Of a DNA stretch of 64,000 nucleotides, positions 11,631 to 24,900 are shown in pieces. Under the pieces are notes generated by a model. The model was given only the letters and a program-made list of their open reading frames with translations. It searched no databases and had not been told where the DNA came from. The stretch lies in contig CM037585.1 in the NCBI GenBank assembly GCA_021018995.1, forward strand, positions 123,470,831 through 123,534,830. Direction: 5' to 3'. Every line of letters begins with the position of its first letter. Position 1 is the first letter of the stretch. This DNA comes from Chloranthus sessilifolius (lineage: Eukaryota; Streptophyta; Magnoliopsida; Chloranthales; Chloranthaceae). The translations under genes and the position numbers were made by a program.

Positions 11631-12672
11631 ATGGTGACTACCCCCAACGTTCTCGTGCTTAGGGCGGGGGATTGGATCTGCGTTTAGTGCCGTAATGTTA
11701 ATTTCCGCCGCTGGGTTGTTTGTCACTGTTATGGGTGCAAAGCTAGTAGAACAGAGGGTATCTCGGTCAAAACGACGGATGACCGAGCTCCCTTGATCGG
11801 AAAATTTTCGCAGCCGGTTGTTGATAAAAACCAGTTAGTCGATTTACGAAAGGGGTGGTCTCTTGCTGGAAAAAGATTCCAAAGGGTGAAAGCTGCTTTC
11901 CAAGGTCCGGCCACCAGGTGTCACGGGGTGTCCTACTCCGATATTGCGGGGAAGGAGGGGGGAGACGGCGAGGTCTCTGATAGCCACTCGGCTTTCCCTG
12001 GAGGGGCTGGATCGCTCTAGTGGGATTTAGGACACTCCGCAGGGCAGCTTCGTTTTGATTCGGCTCAATATATTTCGCTTGATAGGAGCTTAAGCCGATA
12101 CTGGGTGGTGCTCTATGCTTTCAGTGACACTCTTAACGCTGTTTCAAATTCACAGATGGCTATATAGTAGATGGACAAATTCTGAGAGGCCTACATTGTC
12201 TAGTATCTCTAAATCTAAGTTTCTGCTACGATTTCGGTCCGAGAAGGCAGCCTCCGATCTTTGTCTCAAACGATCATTACGTATTGACGATGTCCTAGTG
12301 GATTGTGGGGCTTGGAATCCCATGGTAGGTGATCGCCAAATCCAGAGAGAGAGTGGAGGGACCTGGATTTAGGTTCTTGGGCTACCGCTCCATGCATGGT
12401 CCTCGGAGGTGTTCAAAGGGATCGAGGACCGTTGTGGAGTTTCATTCGGATCGACCGCTGCACCGACGATCTCTGGGACGCGGAGTGTGCGAGGATCCTC
12501 GTCGCTGCCGACACGCTAGATTGCATTCCCGAAGCTGTGAAGTTATCGTTGGCGGACAAGTATTCCGGGTCTTCATAGAAGTGGCACTGCTGGAGAGGGT
12601 GATTGTTCCGCTCCAATCGAGTGATGAATCCGAGGGGTCCTGGCTCCCCGGTGTAGACATACTTGGTGCTAC
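11631..12672 (+). pseudogene. LINE A ORF1, N-terminal part with RanBP2-like zinc finger
   Basis: An ATG at 11631 leads after 12 codons into a RanBP2-like zinc finger (11667-11741) of pattern W-x-C-x2-C-x3-N-x6-C-x4-C. One internal stop lies just before the second cysteine. Downstream come GWSLAGKRFQRVK, a DUF4283-like region (FLLRFRSEKAASDLCLKR) and LGLPLHAWSSEVFKGI near 12372-12420, the typical plant LINE ORF1 RNA-binding segment. Stops and frame changes make it non-functional. The Tekay relic cuts it at 12677. The rest of ORF1 resumes at 20173 and fades out by about 21900 without recognisable domains. Confidence 0.75.
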
Positions 12673-13310
12673 CAATTGTGACGTCCCCAAATTCACACAC
12701 CGGATCAATGCGCTCACTCGGAGATATCACACTACATCACATATCCATGATCTTATATAAATCAATTATTCCATAAAGATCCGCATATAAACGCAACGGA
12801 AAAATAGCTATTAAAAGTACACGCATAAATTTTTATTTTTTTATATCATCATGAGAGCAATGCTAAAATATGAGATAACAATCTATTATATCAAATTGTA
12901 TGCTTACTCCTTAAATTAAATAAAACTGAAATCAAACATAATCCATCATTAACATGAACTTGTTCATAAAAATAAATCTGAATAAATATCTAAAAATCCT
13001 TCCTAATGCATGAAGAAAAACCTATAAACTAAACTTCAAATCCTTCTTCGCTCAGATCTGGATTTCCATCAATCATTGAAGCGTCTACTTCATCCACTCC
13101 ATGTATAGCTGTACTCCCTGGAATCCCAAACAATGGGTCAGTTTACCAAGTAAACCGGTATGGACCAGACATGATGAGGCTAATAGAAAAGGTCCATAAC
13201 TTAAATCATTTCATAAAACCAAATAATAACAGAGATATAACATGTGACATAAAAAATAAGTAAAGCAATAAAATGAAACTGAAACATAGCATTAAATCTA
13301 AATAAACATT

Positions 13311-13598
13311 GTGGCTTGGGTCTTTACCCTAATATCATGTGTGGTTATTTTTAATTGTGCATTTAATGCTCAGGAATCGACATATATAATAGACATGGTT
13401 ATCTCTCTCTTAATCATTATCCTAATCTTCTCTGATCCTTCGATTAGTATTTACGTTAACCTTCACATAACTTATCTTCAGTTAAGTCGTAAGCTTAAAA
13501 TTAAAGACCTTCTCCATCTCTTCAGTCTTATCATTAATGCATGGATGCATAACTTTTATTACTTGTCATTCTTATTCATGTTAATTCCTCTAGCATAA
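13311..13598 (+). other. Open frame antisense to the Tekay LTR (95 codons)
   Basis: This hydrophobic frame of 95 codons lies in the LTR on the strand opposite to the element's genes. Nearly the same frame is open in the two LTRs of the other Tekay copy (45542-45799 and 52358-52645, minus strand). I know of no protein like it. It may be chance in young, nearly identical LTRs. Confidence 0.3.
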
Positions 13599-14743
13599 GC
13601 CCATAGGAATTCTATCATAATCATAGAAATATTTTTTTTGTATGTATCATGTTGTAAACGTATTTTTTTTCTTTTATGAATGCGATGAATGCACATGCAT
13701 AGAAAAATTGGAAATCAACCGATCATGCAATAGCTTTTTCACTTGTTTAGGCTTAACACATCATAAATATGTAATCTATATCGATTCCTACTTGTTTCAT
13801 GTTGTGTAAATCAAACATCCTAGCTTGCATGGATTCTAAGCGATTAAACAATAATGAACGCAAATAAACCTTTAAGCATGATGATTAAACATAGAAATTC
13901 ATTGCTTGCATCTTAGACAATTATGAAATTCCTAACAAATTCTGAATTCTGGACAGATTTTGGATTCTGAACAGATTCTAGATTCTAGGCATTCGGATTA
14001 CGAGCAGTTCGGATTGAATAGATTCGGATTCTAGGCAGTTACGGATTCTGCAGTTACGGATTACGAGCATTTTAGATTCTAGACAAATTCTGGATTCTGA
14101 AGAGATTCCGAATTCTGCATGGATTTTGGATTCTACACAGAATTTCGTGATCAATCACGAAACCCAGTGTATTATCGAAAACCCGTGATTAAGCATAAAA
14201 ATTTAACAATTTAATATAAAGAATATTAATTAAATGAAATAAACCCTAATTCCTATTTTATTTTTGTGTTATCTATGTTTCCGATTAATCTCAACGTGAT
14301 TTCTCCATACCTCTAGTTTTCGTGTAAAATTGACGTAATTCCTCTCCTTGATTCAATCCGAAGCTCTAATCCGAAATTCGGTTGCGTCGTAAACTCCTCT
14401 CACGTTCTTCTTAAGCCTTCAAACTAAAAACTCTAGGGTTCCTCTTCTAATTCTCCTTCTCTAGAATTTTCTCTCTCTCTCTCTCTAAGGTTATTAGGTA
14501 ATAAGAGTTATATAAAAAATTCTGTAATTTAATCTCTATATTTATAATACTTTATGATTTCCTATTTTATTTTTAATTCTATTTAGAATGCTTTAAGGTT
14601 TCCTATTTAATATCTAACTCTATTTAGAATACTTTAAAGTTTCCTATTTAAGATCTAACTCTATTTAGAATACTTTAAGGTTTCCTATTTAAGATCTAAC
14701 TCTATTTAGAATTTCCTACATGGGTCTTAAATGATTCTATGGG

Positions 14744-15830
14744 TGACAGGGACGTCGACATCGTAGACATCGAATATAGACCTTTTCGCGTGTACCGATG
14801 TCGGAAGAAGCGGAATGGAAATCATCAGAACTAGGCGAAAGAGACGAAAGACGAAATTCTGGAGAAAATTGGAGGAATATAGCAATTTCGATCGATCGAA
14901 TTGCCAAATCGATCGATCGACTGACATCGACAGAGTATAGAGTTATGGAGTGAAAGTTCGACCGATCGAATGGACTATTTGATCGATTGAAAATTTCGAT
15001 CGTTTTCGATCGATCAAAATTTTCAAGTCGATCGATCGAATGTAGACGGCGATTTTTCATAGAAGTATGAAATTTCGATCGATCAATTTTTTTTCGATCG
15101 ATCGAAATTTCAAATCGATCGATCGATTTTCAAAATCGATCGATCAAAATTGCGCCGGGTTGTTTAGTTAATTTAGGAGTTTAATTTCGAACTTCTGTTT
15201 TGAGAGTTTATTTGTCTTTTATTTATTAATTGTTTTAGGGTTTTCTTTTATTGAAAGCACTCCTATATAAGGTCCTTAAATTGAACAATGTAACTAGTTA
15301 TTGATTATGAATGAAAAGCTTTTGCTTGTGTGTGCTTGAGATGAGCCTCTACGAAGAGTGATTCTTCTTCCCGATAAGGGTTTGGTGCGAAGCCTGCCAA
15401 TCTATCTATCTATTTATCTTTTATATTTGCTTGTGTGATTCTACAACCTTAATTCAGCCATCATCCCTTTTGAGATCCTAAACCCTAATTTTCCCTAAAC
15501 CATTGAATCATTCTGATTCAAAAACTGTAGATCCCAACTGGGTTATTAAACCTTCCGCACAAAATACTCAGAGGAAACCAGTGATCCTATCATTGAGTCG
15601 TGAGTGCCTCAATCTGGGAAAACCTAGAGTTCTATCTCTAGGATCGATCTACGATGCAATCTAACGGATCTAGTGCCTGGACTGAACCCTACTTGAAGCA
15701 GACGTGATTCTCCCATGGAATACTACGAAAACCTGAGGTATTCGTTATATTTTGTGAATTTTATTATTTAATTTAATTCCGGCAAAATCAATCATATCAT
15801 TCACGTAGTTTAGGGAACCGTCCTGTGTCA
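14744..15830 (+). mobile_element. LTR of an unclassified element (TGAC...GTCA ends), inserted in the Tekay LTR
   Basis: It starts TGACAGGGACGTCGACATCG and ends CCTGTGTCA. Three bases later comes TGGTATCAAAGC, a methionine-tRNA-type primer site, so this is the 5' LTR of a + strand element whose interior is mostly gone (leader-like sequence to about 16040). The LTR holds clusters of GATCGATCGA palindromes (14885-15145) and a 'ctatataagg' TATA-like site near 15265. The solo LTR at 28989-29930 is a relative. Ty1 or Ty3 membership cannot be settled here. Confidence 0.65.
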
Positions 15831-16040
15831 GTTTTGGTATCAAAGCCCTTGGTTCTAGGTTAGGGCATATTGGTGTGACATTTAATTCCATAGCATTTTA
15901 ATTTTCATTGCATCTTCTTTCAGTTTTTATTTGTGCACATCTAGTGTTTGATAAAAGTCCCCATTCATTGTTGGTTCATATGTGCATGTCATTTGTATCT
16001 TCATTTGTGTGCACGCCATGTGTTTGTTAAAATTCCTCAA
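15831..16040 (+). other. Leader-like remnant after the inserted LTR
   Basis: The stretch holds the primer-site-like motif and then T-rich sequence without coding capacity. It separates the inserted LTR from the protease part of the Tekay relic. Confidence 0.4.
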
Positions 16041-18949
16041 CTATTGTGTGGTTAATAGAATTGTGTCTGAGTTGTGTTTGTGACAAGCTAACCAATCCAA
16101 AATAGCTTGTGACTCAGCTAACCAATCCATCCCAAGAATAACGTCAAAATCTTCAAAGTCTAAAACAATCAAATCGACCTTCAGGTCGTTCTTTCCAATT
16201 CGAACAACGCAATCTGGGTAGTACCGATCAGCAATGACGGTTTTTCCCAAAGGTGTTGCGACAACCAAGGTAAAGCTCATTATGCTAGGTTCCCTCTCCA
16301 ATCGTGGAGCGAAACCCAAAGAAACAAATGAATGTGAAGCTCCCGAATCCATAAGTACGTGAGCGAAACATCCGTCAATCAACAAAGGGCCTAAAACAAA
16401 GATACATTCATCATTGCTAAGCGATCTTAATTAAGAAAATTTATGACTTTAAATTTCTCTTGAATTCTTAAGTGTCTTAATTAACGTCTCATATTTGCGT
16501 GATTTATAAAGCTAAGGTAGATAAATATGCACATTAAATATAACAATTTGAATAGCTCCTATATGCAATAAAAGGAAGATAAACTATCTAAAACGTACCG
16601 TGAATCACATCATCGGAGGCTCTAGCATCCATCTCAGATAAGGTATAAACTCGTCCATGAGCCGTTATCGTCATTGGTGCTTTCTGATTCTTCTTCGGCT
16701 CTTTGCAATCCGCCGCTCTATGCCCTTCTTTCCCGCAGTTGTAGCATGCAGTCGTTCCTCGTAAACATTTACCATAGTGTTGTTTTCCGCATGTGTCGCA
16801 CGTCGGTTTCGACTTCATCGTCGTATGAGTTGTCATAGTTGTTGGCTGTCCCTTCTGTTGAATCTGTTGGGGTTTACCATATGGGGTAAATTTCCTCCCT
16901 TGTTGATTGTTCTGCCTGCCCATGACTCGATCTAGTCCATTAAATTGATTGCTACTTTGAGTCAATTGACCAAAATTTTTCCCTTGATTTGTCTGGCTAA
17001 CATCTCTCTCTACAGCATAACATCTATCCAATAATTCTCTGAAGGTAGTACTCCTATGCCCCACTATAAGAGACCTGATATGTGGCCTAAGTCCCTGCTC
17101 AAACTTCCTAATACGGAAGGTCTCATCAGCTATCATGTTCGGCACAAATCTTTCAAGTTCAATAAATGCCATATTGTAGGCATTGATTGTCATGTTCCCT
17201 TGTTCTAACTTCAAAAATTCAGTAATCTTACCCTCACGAACATTTTGCGGATAATATTTATCATTAAAGGTTCTCCCAAAATTCTGCCCAAGTCCAAACA
17301 TGTTCTGGGTTTGCTGCAATTGTAGTATCGTTGACTTGACTCCACCAGTGGTCTGCGGCGTCTTCCAATTTGTAAGTTGCTAGTCTCACCTTACTAGCAT
17401 CGGGGCACTACATTATCCAAAATATTTTTTCTAAGTGCTTAATCCACCTTTGTCCCTCCATAACATCGCCAGTTCCATTGAAAGTCCTACGATGGTTCTT
17501 TCTAAACTCATCCACATCCGATCTAGGCACGGGTGCTCTCGCTGCATTGATCGCCCTCGTAACAGCATCTGCTAACCTATCACATTGTCTCTGAAAATTG
17601 GCCATCTGAAATCAATACCATTTCTACCTTAGTTTCAATCTCCACAAATTTAGATCGCAAAACTTCGCTTTGATACCAACTGTGACGCTCTCAAATTCAC
17701 ACACCGGATCAATGCGCTCACTTGGAGACATCACACTATATCACATATCCATGATCTTATATAAATCAATTATTCCATAAAGATCCGCATATAAACGTAA
17801 CGGAAAAATAATTATTAAAAGTACACGCATAAATTTTCTTTTTTTTTATATCATTATGAGAGCAATGCTAAAATATGAGATAACAACCTATTATACCAAA
17901 TTGTATGCTTACTCCTTAAATTAAATAAAACTGAAATCAAACATAATCCATTATTAATATGAACTTGTTTATAAAAATAAATCTGAATAAATATCTAAAA
18001 ATCCTTCCTAATGCATGAAGAAAAACCTATAAACTAAACTTCAAATCCTTCTTCGCTCAGATCTGAATTTCCATTAATCATTGAAGCGTCTACTTCATCC
18101 ACTCCATGTATAGCTGTACTCCCTGGAATCCCAAACAATGGGTCAGTTTACCAAGTAAACCGGTATGGACTAGACATGATGAGGCTAATAGAAAAGGTCC
18201 ATAACTCAAATCATTTCATAAAATCAAAAAATAACAGAGATATAACATGTGACCTAAAGAATAAGTAAAGTAATAGAATGATACTGAAACATAGCATTAA
18301 ATCTAAATAAACATTGTGGCTTGGGTCTCTACCCTAATATCATATGTGGTTATTTTTTAATTGTGCATTTAATGCTCATGAATCGGCATCCATAATGGAG
18401 ATAGTTATCTCTCTTAATCATTATCCTAATCTTCTCTGATCCTTCGATTAGTATCTACGTTATCTTTCACATAACTTCTCTTCAGTGGTAAGCTTAAAAT
18501 TAAAGACCTCCATTTCTTCAGTCTTATCATTAATGCATTGATGTATAACTTTTATTACTTGTCATTCTTATTCATGTTAATTCCTCTAGCATAAGCTCAT
18601 AGGAATTCTATCATAATCATAGAAATATTTTATTTTTATGTGTCATGTCGTAAACGTATTTTTTTTTTCTTTTATGAATGCGATGAATGCACATGCATAG
18701 AAAAACTGGAAATCAATCGATCATGCAATAGCTTTTTCACTTGTTTTAGGCTTAACACATCATAAATATGTAATCTCTATCGATTCCTACTTGTTTCATG
18801 TTGTGTAAATCAAACATCCTAGCTTGCATGGATTCTAAACAATAAAACAATAATGAATATAAATAAATCTTTAAGCATGGTGATTAAACATAGAAATTCA
18901 TTGCTTGCATCTTAGAAAATTATGAAATTTCTAACAAATTCTGAATTCT

Positions 18950-19195
18950 GGACAGATTCTGGATTTTGAACAGATTCTAGATTCTAGACAGATTTTGGAT
19001 TCTGAACAGATTTTGGATTACGAGCAGATTACGGATTACGGGAGATTACGGATTACGCAGATTCTGGATTGAGCAGATTACGGATTCTGAGCAGATTCTC
19101 GGATTCTATGATTACGGATTATTCTAGACAAATTTTAGATTACAGATTACGGATTACGAGCAGTTACGGATTACGCACGGATTACGATTTTTGCG
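18950..19195. repeat. Degenerate GATTACGGATTACG array in the Tekay LTR
   Basis: Short units of about 9-14 bases (variants of attctgga, ggattacga, gattctgagcag) are repeated irregularly. Counterparts occur in the other LTRs at about 13930-14150, 44930-45190 and 51635-52005. The solo LTR at 57687-59155 has none. Confidence 0.8.
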
Positions 19196-19619
19196 AAATT
19201 TGCGTGATCAATCACGAAACCCCGTGTATTTTTGAAAACCCGCGATTAAGCATAAAAATTTAACAATCTAATATGAAGAATATTAATTAAATGAAATAAG
19301 CCCTAATTCTTATTTTATTTTTGTGTTATCTACGTTTCCGATTAATCTCAACATGATTTCTCCATACCTCTAGTCTTCGCGTAAAATTGACGTAATTTCT
19401 CTCATTGATTCAATCTGAAGCTCTAATCCGAAATTCGGTTACGTCGTAAACTCCTCTCACGTTTTTCTTAAGCTTTCAAACCGAAAATTTTAGGGTTCCT
19501 CTTCTAATTCTCCTTCTCTAGAAATTTTTTTTCTCTCTAAGGTTATTAGGTAATAAGAGTTATATAAAAAATTCTGCAATTTAATCTCTGTATTTATAAT
19601 ACTTTATGATTTCCTATTT

Positions 19620-19920
19620 TATTTTTAATTCTATTTAGAATCCTTTAAGGTTTCCTATTTAATATCTAACTCTATTTAGAATACTTTAAAGTTTCCTATT
19701 TAAGATCTAACTCTATTTAGAATACTTTAAGGTTTCCTATTTAAGATCTAACTCTATTTAGAATTTCCTACATGGGTCTTAAGTGATTCTTAATGGGTCT
19801 TTAATTAGTTATTGGGTCTTTAATTACTTAATGGGTCTTTAATTACTTAATGGGTCTTTAATTAGTTATTGGGCCTTTAATTACTTAATGGGTTTTTAAT
19901 TACTTAATGGGTCTTTAGTT
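19620..19920. repeat. Two tandem repeats in the Tekay LTR
   Basis: A unit of about 41 bp containing CTATTTAGAATACTTTAAGG is repeated about three times up to 19765. Then a unit of about 19-20 bp, (c)ttaatgggtctttaattac, is repeated about seven times from 19788. Matching arrays with other copy numbers lie in the remaining LTRs. Confidence 0.85.
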
Positions 19921-20427
19921 AGTTTACTAACATATTTTAAAAGTTCATTAAACATTACTAAACGCACCCCAATTATTACTAACACATATTAAAGTCTTTT
20001 AGGGTAATATTAATTGGAATAATTAATTATCATGGGTCATTATTAAAAAAAGTAAGCATTACATTCATGCGTAACAACTAATCACATGCATCAAATCGAT
20101 CAACTAATCATAATACAAATCTAGCAAATAATTAAGGATTAAATAACAAAAAATCTCAGTCGTTACACCAATAAAGAGTCCCGGCTCACCGACATCGAGC
20201 CGATCATCGAGTTGGGTACGTAGTGGTGTCTGCCCGGTCGAGTGGCTCGAATGATTGCTCGACCATGTATCCGTCGCTCCATCTGAGGCCACAGAGGTGG
20301 ACGTCCACGCCAACAAGGGATTGCTGTTCCTCGGGTGCCCGCAAGGTGACTCATGATCTTAATGAGAGCACAGATGATGGAGGTTTGATGGAGCTTGAAG
20401 ACGGGGAGATAATAGAGTAGTTCTGTC

Positions 20428-20714
20428 CATGGATCAAAATATCGTCCGATACCGATACGTATCGGACGATAAGTATCGGTATTGGACTCGAACGATACAT
20501 TGAATGTATCGTTCGATACATTCAAATGTATTGAATGTATCGAACGATACATTCAATGTATCGTCCGACATGACCGGCACTGCACGTATCGTTTTGGAGC
20601 TTTCGGATACGTACGATAAGCGATATCGTCCGATATATCGTCGTCTGAGATCGATACCGATCGTGTCGTTTTGGAGCTCGAACGACATACGGTAACCCGA
20701 TATTTTAACCCATG
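20428..20714. mobile_element. Palindrome-rich MITE, copy 2
   Basis: It is bracketed by the perfect 8-bp duplication GTTCTGTC (20420-20427 and 20715-20722). The termini CATGGATCAAAATATCG and CATGGGTTAAAATATCG (the latter reverse-complemented) match at 15 of 17 positions. The interior is packed with CGATACGTATCGG, ATACATTGAATGTATCG and similar inverted motifs that could fold into long hairpins. It was inserted into ORF1 of LINE A. It is related to the copy at 10384-10659. Confidence 0.85.
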
Positions 20715-21905
20715 GTTCTGTCGCCTGAGGCTCGATGACGGGGTCTCCGATGAGTCCGGCGGGAGGTGACTACTGACGACAACAGAGAAATGCCAGATGC
20801 AGAGGGGGTACTCGGATCCAAATTTCACACCGTTGACATGCTTTACGGTTGGCGATACGTCGTACTCCTCGGCTGTCTGTCAACCGACAACTGTAGTGGC
20901 GAAGGGGCTGACTTGGCTCCCTGTGGAGAAGGTTGTCGAGGATCTCTGTCGATGGGATCCTATGGAAACTAAAAGGATTTCTTGCCTAAAGAGGCAGGTG
21001 CTGGCAGGGACAAAAAGAAATGTTTGGTCTTTTATAGAAGGAGATGGCGAGATAGAGGGTGGAGGGTTTTGAGGTGGCGCGAGATGGTGACACGTGGGTC
21101 TTCGGTCGCTGGAGACCTTTGCGTGGGTCCTCAGCGGAGGCCTGATGATACTCTTATCTCGGCGACACGTGGCACTTCTGGCACCCTTACGTGTGGGGAA
21201 ACTACAGAGTCGACTTGGGGGAGCTCCTACTATCTGACACATGGCGATTTTGGCTGCCTGCTTTTACCTCGGCTAACCGATCCCTCTCTACAGTTGACGG
21301 AACGTGTTAAGTACCGAAGCTCTCTCCTAGTGATACGTACCCGGTATTGTTTCGATGGAAGACAACTGGTGGGGGGTTTTAGTTGGATCACAGGTGGGTT
21401 GGATGCTGGGAACTTTTGAGCGATTGTGGGGGTTGGACCCGATCCGACCCATGTGAAATTTTGGGGGCCCATCTTACTTAAGGCCTAGGGGCCACAGTCA
21501 AGTCGGTGCTACTCGACAGGATTACCAGACTTGGGGGAGGGGGGACTCAACTCTTCACATTACTTCCAATCTGCTGCCGGAGGACCTTTCTGCTCATACA
21601 GAGGATGATGATCTTATTGACGGTTTTAGGGCCTCCGAGATTGGCAAAGGCCATGGAATACGCGATGATGTTGATCGCCTGATTGGAGCTGGGGATGCCT
21701 TGGAGTTGTCTGTCATTGGTCCTGAAGAATCCATCAGGGATGTTTTCCGATCCATCCTTGCTAGCTGACATGATAGCATCAAGAAGCGGCGTCGTGAAAT
21801 CCCTAGAGAGCTTGCGAGGCTGCAATGGGGGATGCCAGACGGGAAGGGAGGTGGGGGTGCTTAATGTCGTATGTCTTTGGTGGGCGGGCCTACCTATGTT
21901 TTCCG

Positions 21906-24900
21906 ATGAAGATTTTGTCATGGAATGTTCGAGGCATCTGTGATAGATTCAAGCGGGCATCGGTAAAACAATTCCTCTCGATTATCCATCCGTCAGTCGT
22001 TACCCTTCAGGAAACCAAATGGGGTAGTTGCGATAAGTCTAAAGTAGCATCGGTGCTCGGAAGGAATCGTTGGGATTGGATAGGAGTTGATTCCGTTGGA
22101 ACTTCGGGCGACATCCTGGTAACTTGGGATTCTGCACTGTTCGACAAAGTGGATGACGAGATCGACTGTTTTTCGGCCTCGGTGGTGCTTTGAAATAGGG
22201 ATACTGGCAAGGTGTGGTCATTTTCCGGTATTTATGGGCCTTTGAATGATAGTCAGCGTGACGAGTTCTGTTTCGAACTGGCTGCCATTTCGGCAAGATG
22301 GGAGTATCCGCATTGCTTGGGGGGTGATTTCAACGCTATTAGATGGTCGCATGAGAAATGCGGTGGGCCGCCTGATAGGGGGGTGATGAGAGAATTTAAT
22401 TCCTTTATTTCGAACTGGGAGCTGATGGATTTGCCGCTTAGAGGTGCGAATTTTACTTGGTCAAGTATGCAGGAAATCCCATCTCTATGTCGTCTAGACC
22501 AGGTTTTTTCCGACGGCCATGGATGGAGTTTTTTCCGACGGCCAGACGTGAGGGCCTCGCAAGGGTGGTGTCGGACCACTGTCCTACTCTGCTGACTTGT
22601 GAGTCTAGGGGAAGAGGTCCGGCTCAGTTTCACTTCGAAAATATGTGGTTGATGGATGACCATTTCAAGCAGCTGGTCCCTCAATGGTGGAGTGAGCCGG
22701 TGCTGACGGGGTCCGCATTATACCGTTTTACTGCTAAACTTCAAATCCTGAAAGGGCGCATCAAAATCTGGAATAGAGAAGTTTACGGGTTGGTTTGAGT
22801 GGAGAAAGAGGCTTTACTTCACCCTCTGAAAGAGATTGACAATCTTGAGGAGATGTGGGCCTTGTGAGAGGAAGAAAAATCGGAGAGGGAGTTGAAGAAG
22901 CTGGAGTTCAGCGATAAGTGCAAAGCTGAAGAGGTGCACTGGAGACAAATATCAAAAATTCGATGGCTGCGGGAAGGAGATCAAAATACGCGGTATTTCC
23001 ATGCGGTGGCGAATGCACAAAACAAAGCTAATTTCTTGAGAAGTATTACCGTTGACGGGGTCCACCATTCGGAGATGGAGGAGGCCCGACACAATGTTGT
23101 TAAGTGTTACTCCAATCTTTACTTGGATGATGGACTGACTTGGCCGGTTTTGGATGGGTTATCTTTCAATCGCATCTCAGAGGCTGAGAACTCTGATTTG
23201 GAGATGCCTTTTAGCGAGGAAGAAATCTGGAGGGCTATTAGATTTGGAGGGAAGAACAAATCCCCGGGCCCGGATGGCTACACGCTGGAATTTTATCGTG
23301 CCTTTTGGCCGATGCTGAAATCGGAAATGATGGATATTTTCGACGATTTCCATGCCAATGGGGTCATTGGACGCTGCCTAAACTCCACTTTCATCACTCT
23401 GATTCCCAAAAAAAGTGGGGTTGAGGACATTTCCGACTACATGCCGATTAGTCTACTCAATTGCCTGTATAAAATTATTTCCACAGTCTTAGCCAACAGA
23501 TTAAAACCAGTCATGGGTAAGATCATTTCGGATAAGCAGGGTGCTTTCGTGCAGGGAAGACAAATGATCGATCTGGTAGCGGTTGCTCATGAAGTGATCC
23601 ATTCTGCTCATATATCTCGCCGGCCTGCAGCCCTATGGAAGGTGGATATGGAGAAAGCATATGATCGAGTCAGCTGGGACTGCCTTGAATACATGCTCAG
23701 GAGATTTGGGTTTGGGGCGACATGGAGGAAATGGATGCGCGCTTACTTCTCTGGTGTGGTTTTATGTCCTAATCAATGCTACGCCTTCGGGATATTTTAA
23801 TAGCTCTAGAGGCCTTCGTCAAGGAGATTCGCTGTCCCCACTTTTATTCAACATGGTCGGTGAAGCCCTTGCTGGTCTGATGGAGCGGGCGAGGGAGATT
23901 CAGTTTATATCGGGGGTTAAAGTGGGATCTCAAGGCCGGGCTATCTCGCATCTGCAATATTCGGACGATACCATTTTATTTGGGTATGCCGATGTTGAAG
24001 AATTTAATAACCTCTCTGACATACTAGGAGTTTAAGAGGCTGTTTCTGGTCAGCGTGTTAACTTTCACAAATCGGTCATTGCGGGAATTGGTATAAGTAG
24101 CGATTAGCTGGAAGAGTTATCTGCTACTGTCAGCTACGCTATCGAAAAGCTTCCTATTAAATACCCGGGGATGCCTCTTGATACCAAAAGATTATCTGTT
24201 TGGGCGTGGGATTCGGTTATCCAACGGTTCGAGCAACGACTGTCTACATGGAAGGGTAAATTGTTAAGCAATGGGAGTCGGCTTCTCTTGGTTAAATCTG
24301 TGTTCTTTAGTATGCCTATCTTCTACATGTCTATGTTCCCTTGTCCGGCTGGGGTTATTTATCGCCTTGAACAAATTCATCGTAATTTTCTTTGGGAAGG
24401 CTCGGGTCTGGGTAACCGATATCATCTGGTGAATTGGGAGTCTTGTCAGCTCCCATTGTCCTACGGAGGTCTGGGTATTAGGAGCCTGAAGGAGTCCAAT
24501 GTCGCTCTTCTCGGCAAGTGGTTCTAGCATGCAGGGCTGGAGAATGAAAGAGGAAGTCTCTGGAGAATAGTGTTGGCTGAGAAATATGGGTGTTTACGCC
24601 GTAATTGGGGAATCAACATTGCTATACACAGAGCTACTTCGGTTTGGTGGAAGGCCATCTGTGGTACGTGGTCGTCGTACACTAAATGGGTTAGGTTCTC
24701 GTGGGGATGTGGCTCTCAGACTCGGTTTTGGGACGACATTTGGCTGAAGGGGTTTGTCTTAAAATGGCGTTTCCGAATGTCTATGCCATTTCCACCAATC
24801 AGGGGGGAGCATTTGCGACTTTGTCTCTCATTCTAATGATGGTAGGATATGGGAGGTTTCAACTCGCAGGTCTCTAAGGAATGAGGAGATTGTCTCCTTT

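Larger units (their letters stand above)
12677..20167 (-). mobile_element. Tekay/Del-type Ty3 LTR element, broken copy, minus strand
   Basis: It is bracketed by the 5-bp duplication CCAAT (12672-12676 and 20168-20172). The right LTR is 17681-20167, with a primer-site-like TTGGTATCAAAGC (minus strand) beside it. The left LTR starts at 12677 and is cut by another element inserted at 14744. Gag with a CCHC zinc knuckle lies at about 17605-16588 and a protease with [10 protein letters not shown] at about 16385-16150. The rest of pol is absent, so the copy is incomplete and broken in several places. It resembles the copy at 44057-53249 closely, which suggests a fairly young family. It lies inside LINE A. 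Confidence 0.9.

Noticed and set aside
18950-19195. Possible CRISPR-like array
   Set aside because: Units are short, degenerate and lack spacers of constant size. It is an LTR-internal repeat in a plant genome.
20163-20695. Several overlapping frames on both strands
   Set aside because: They arise from the palindromic repeats of the MITE and from LINE A ORF1 read in wrong frames.
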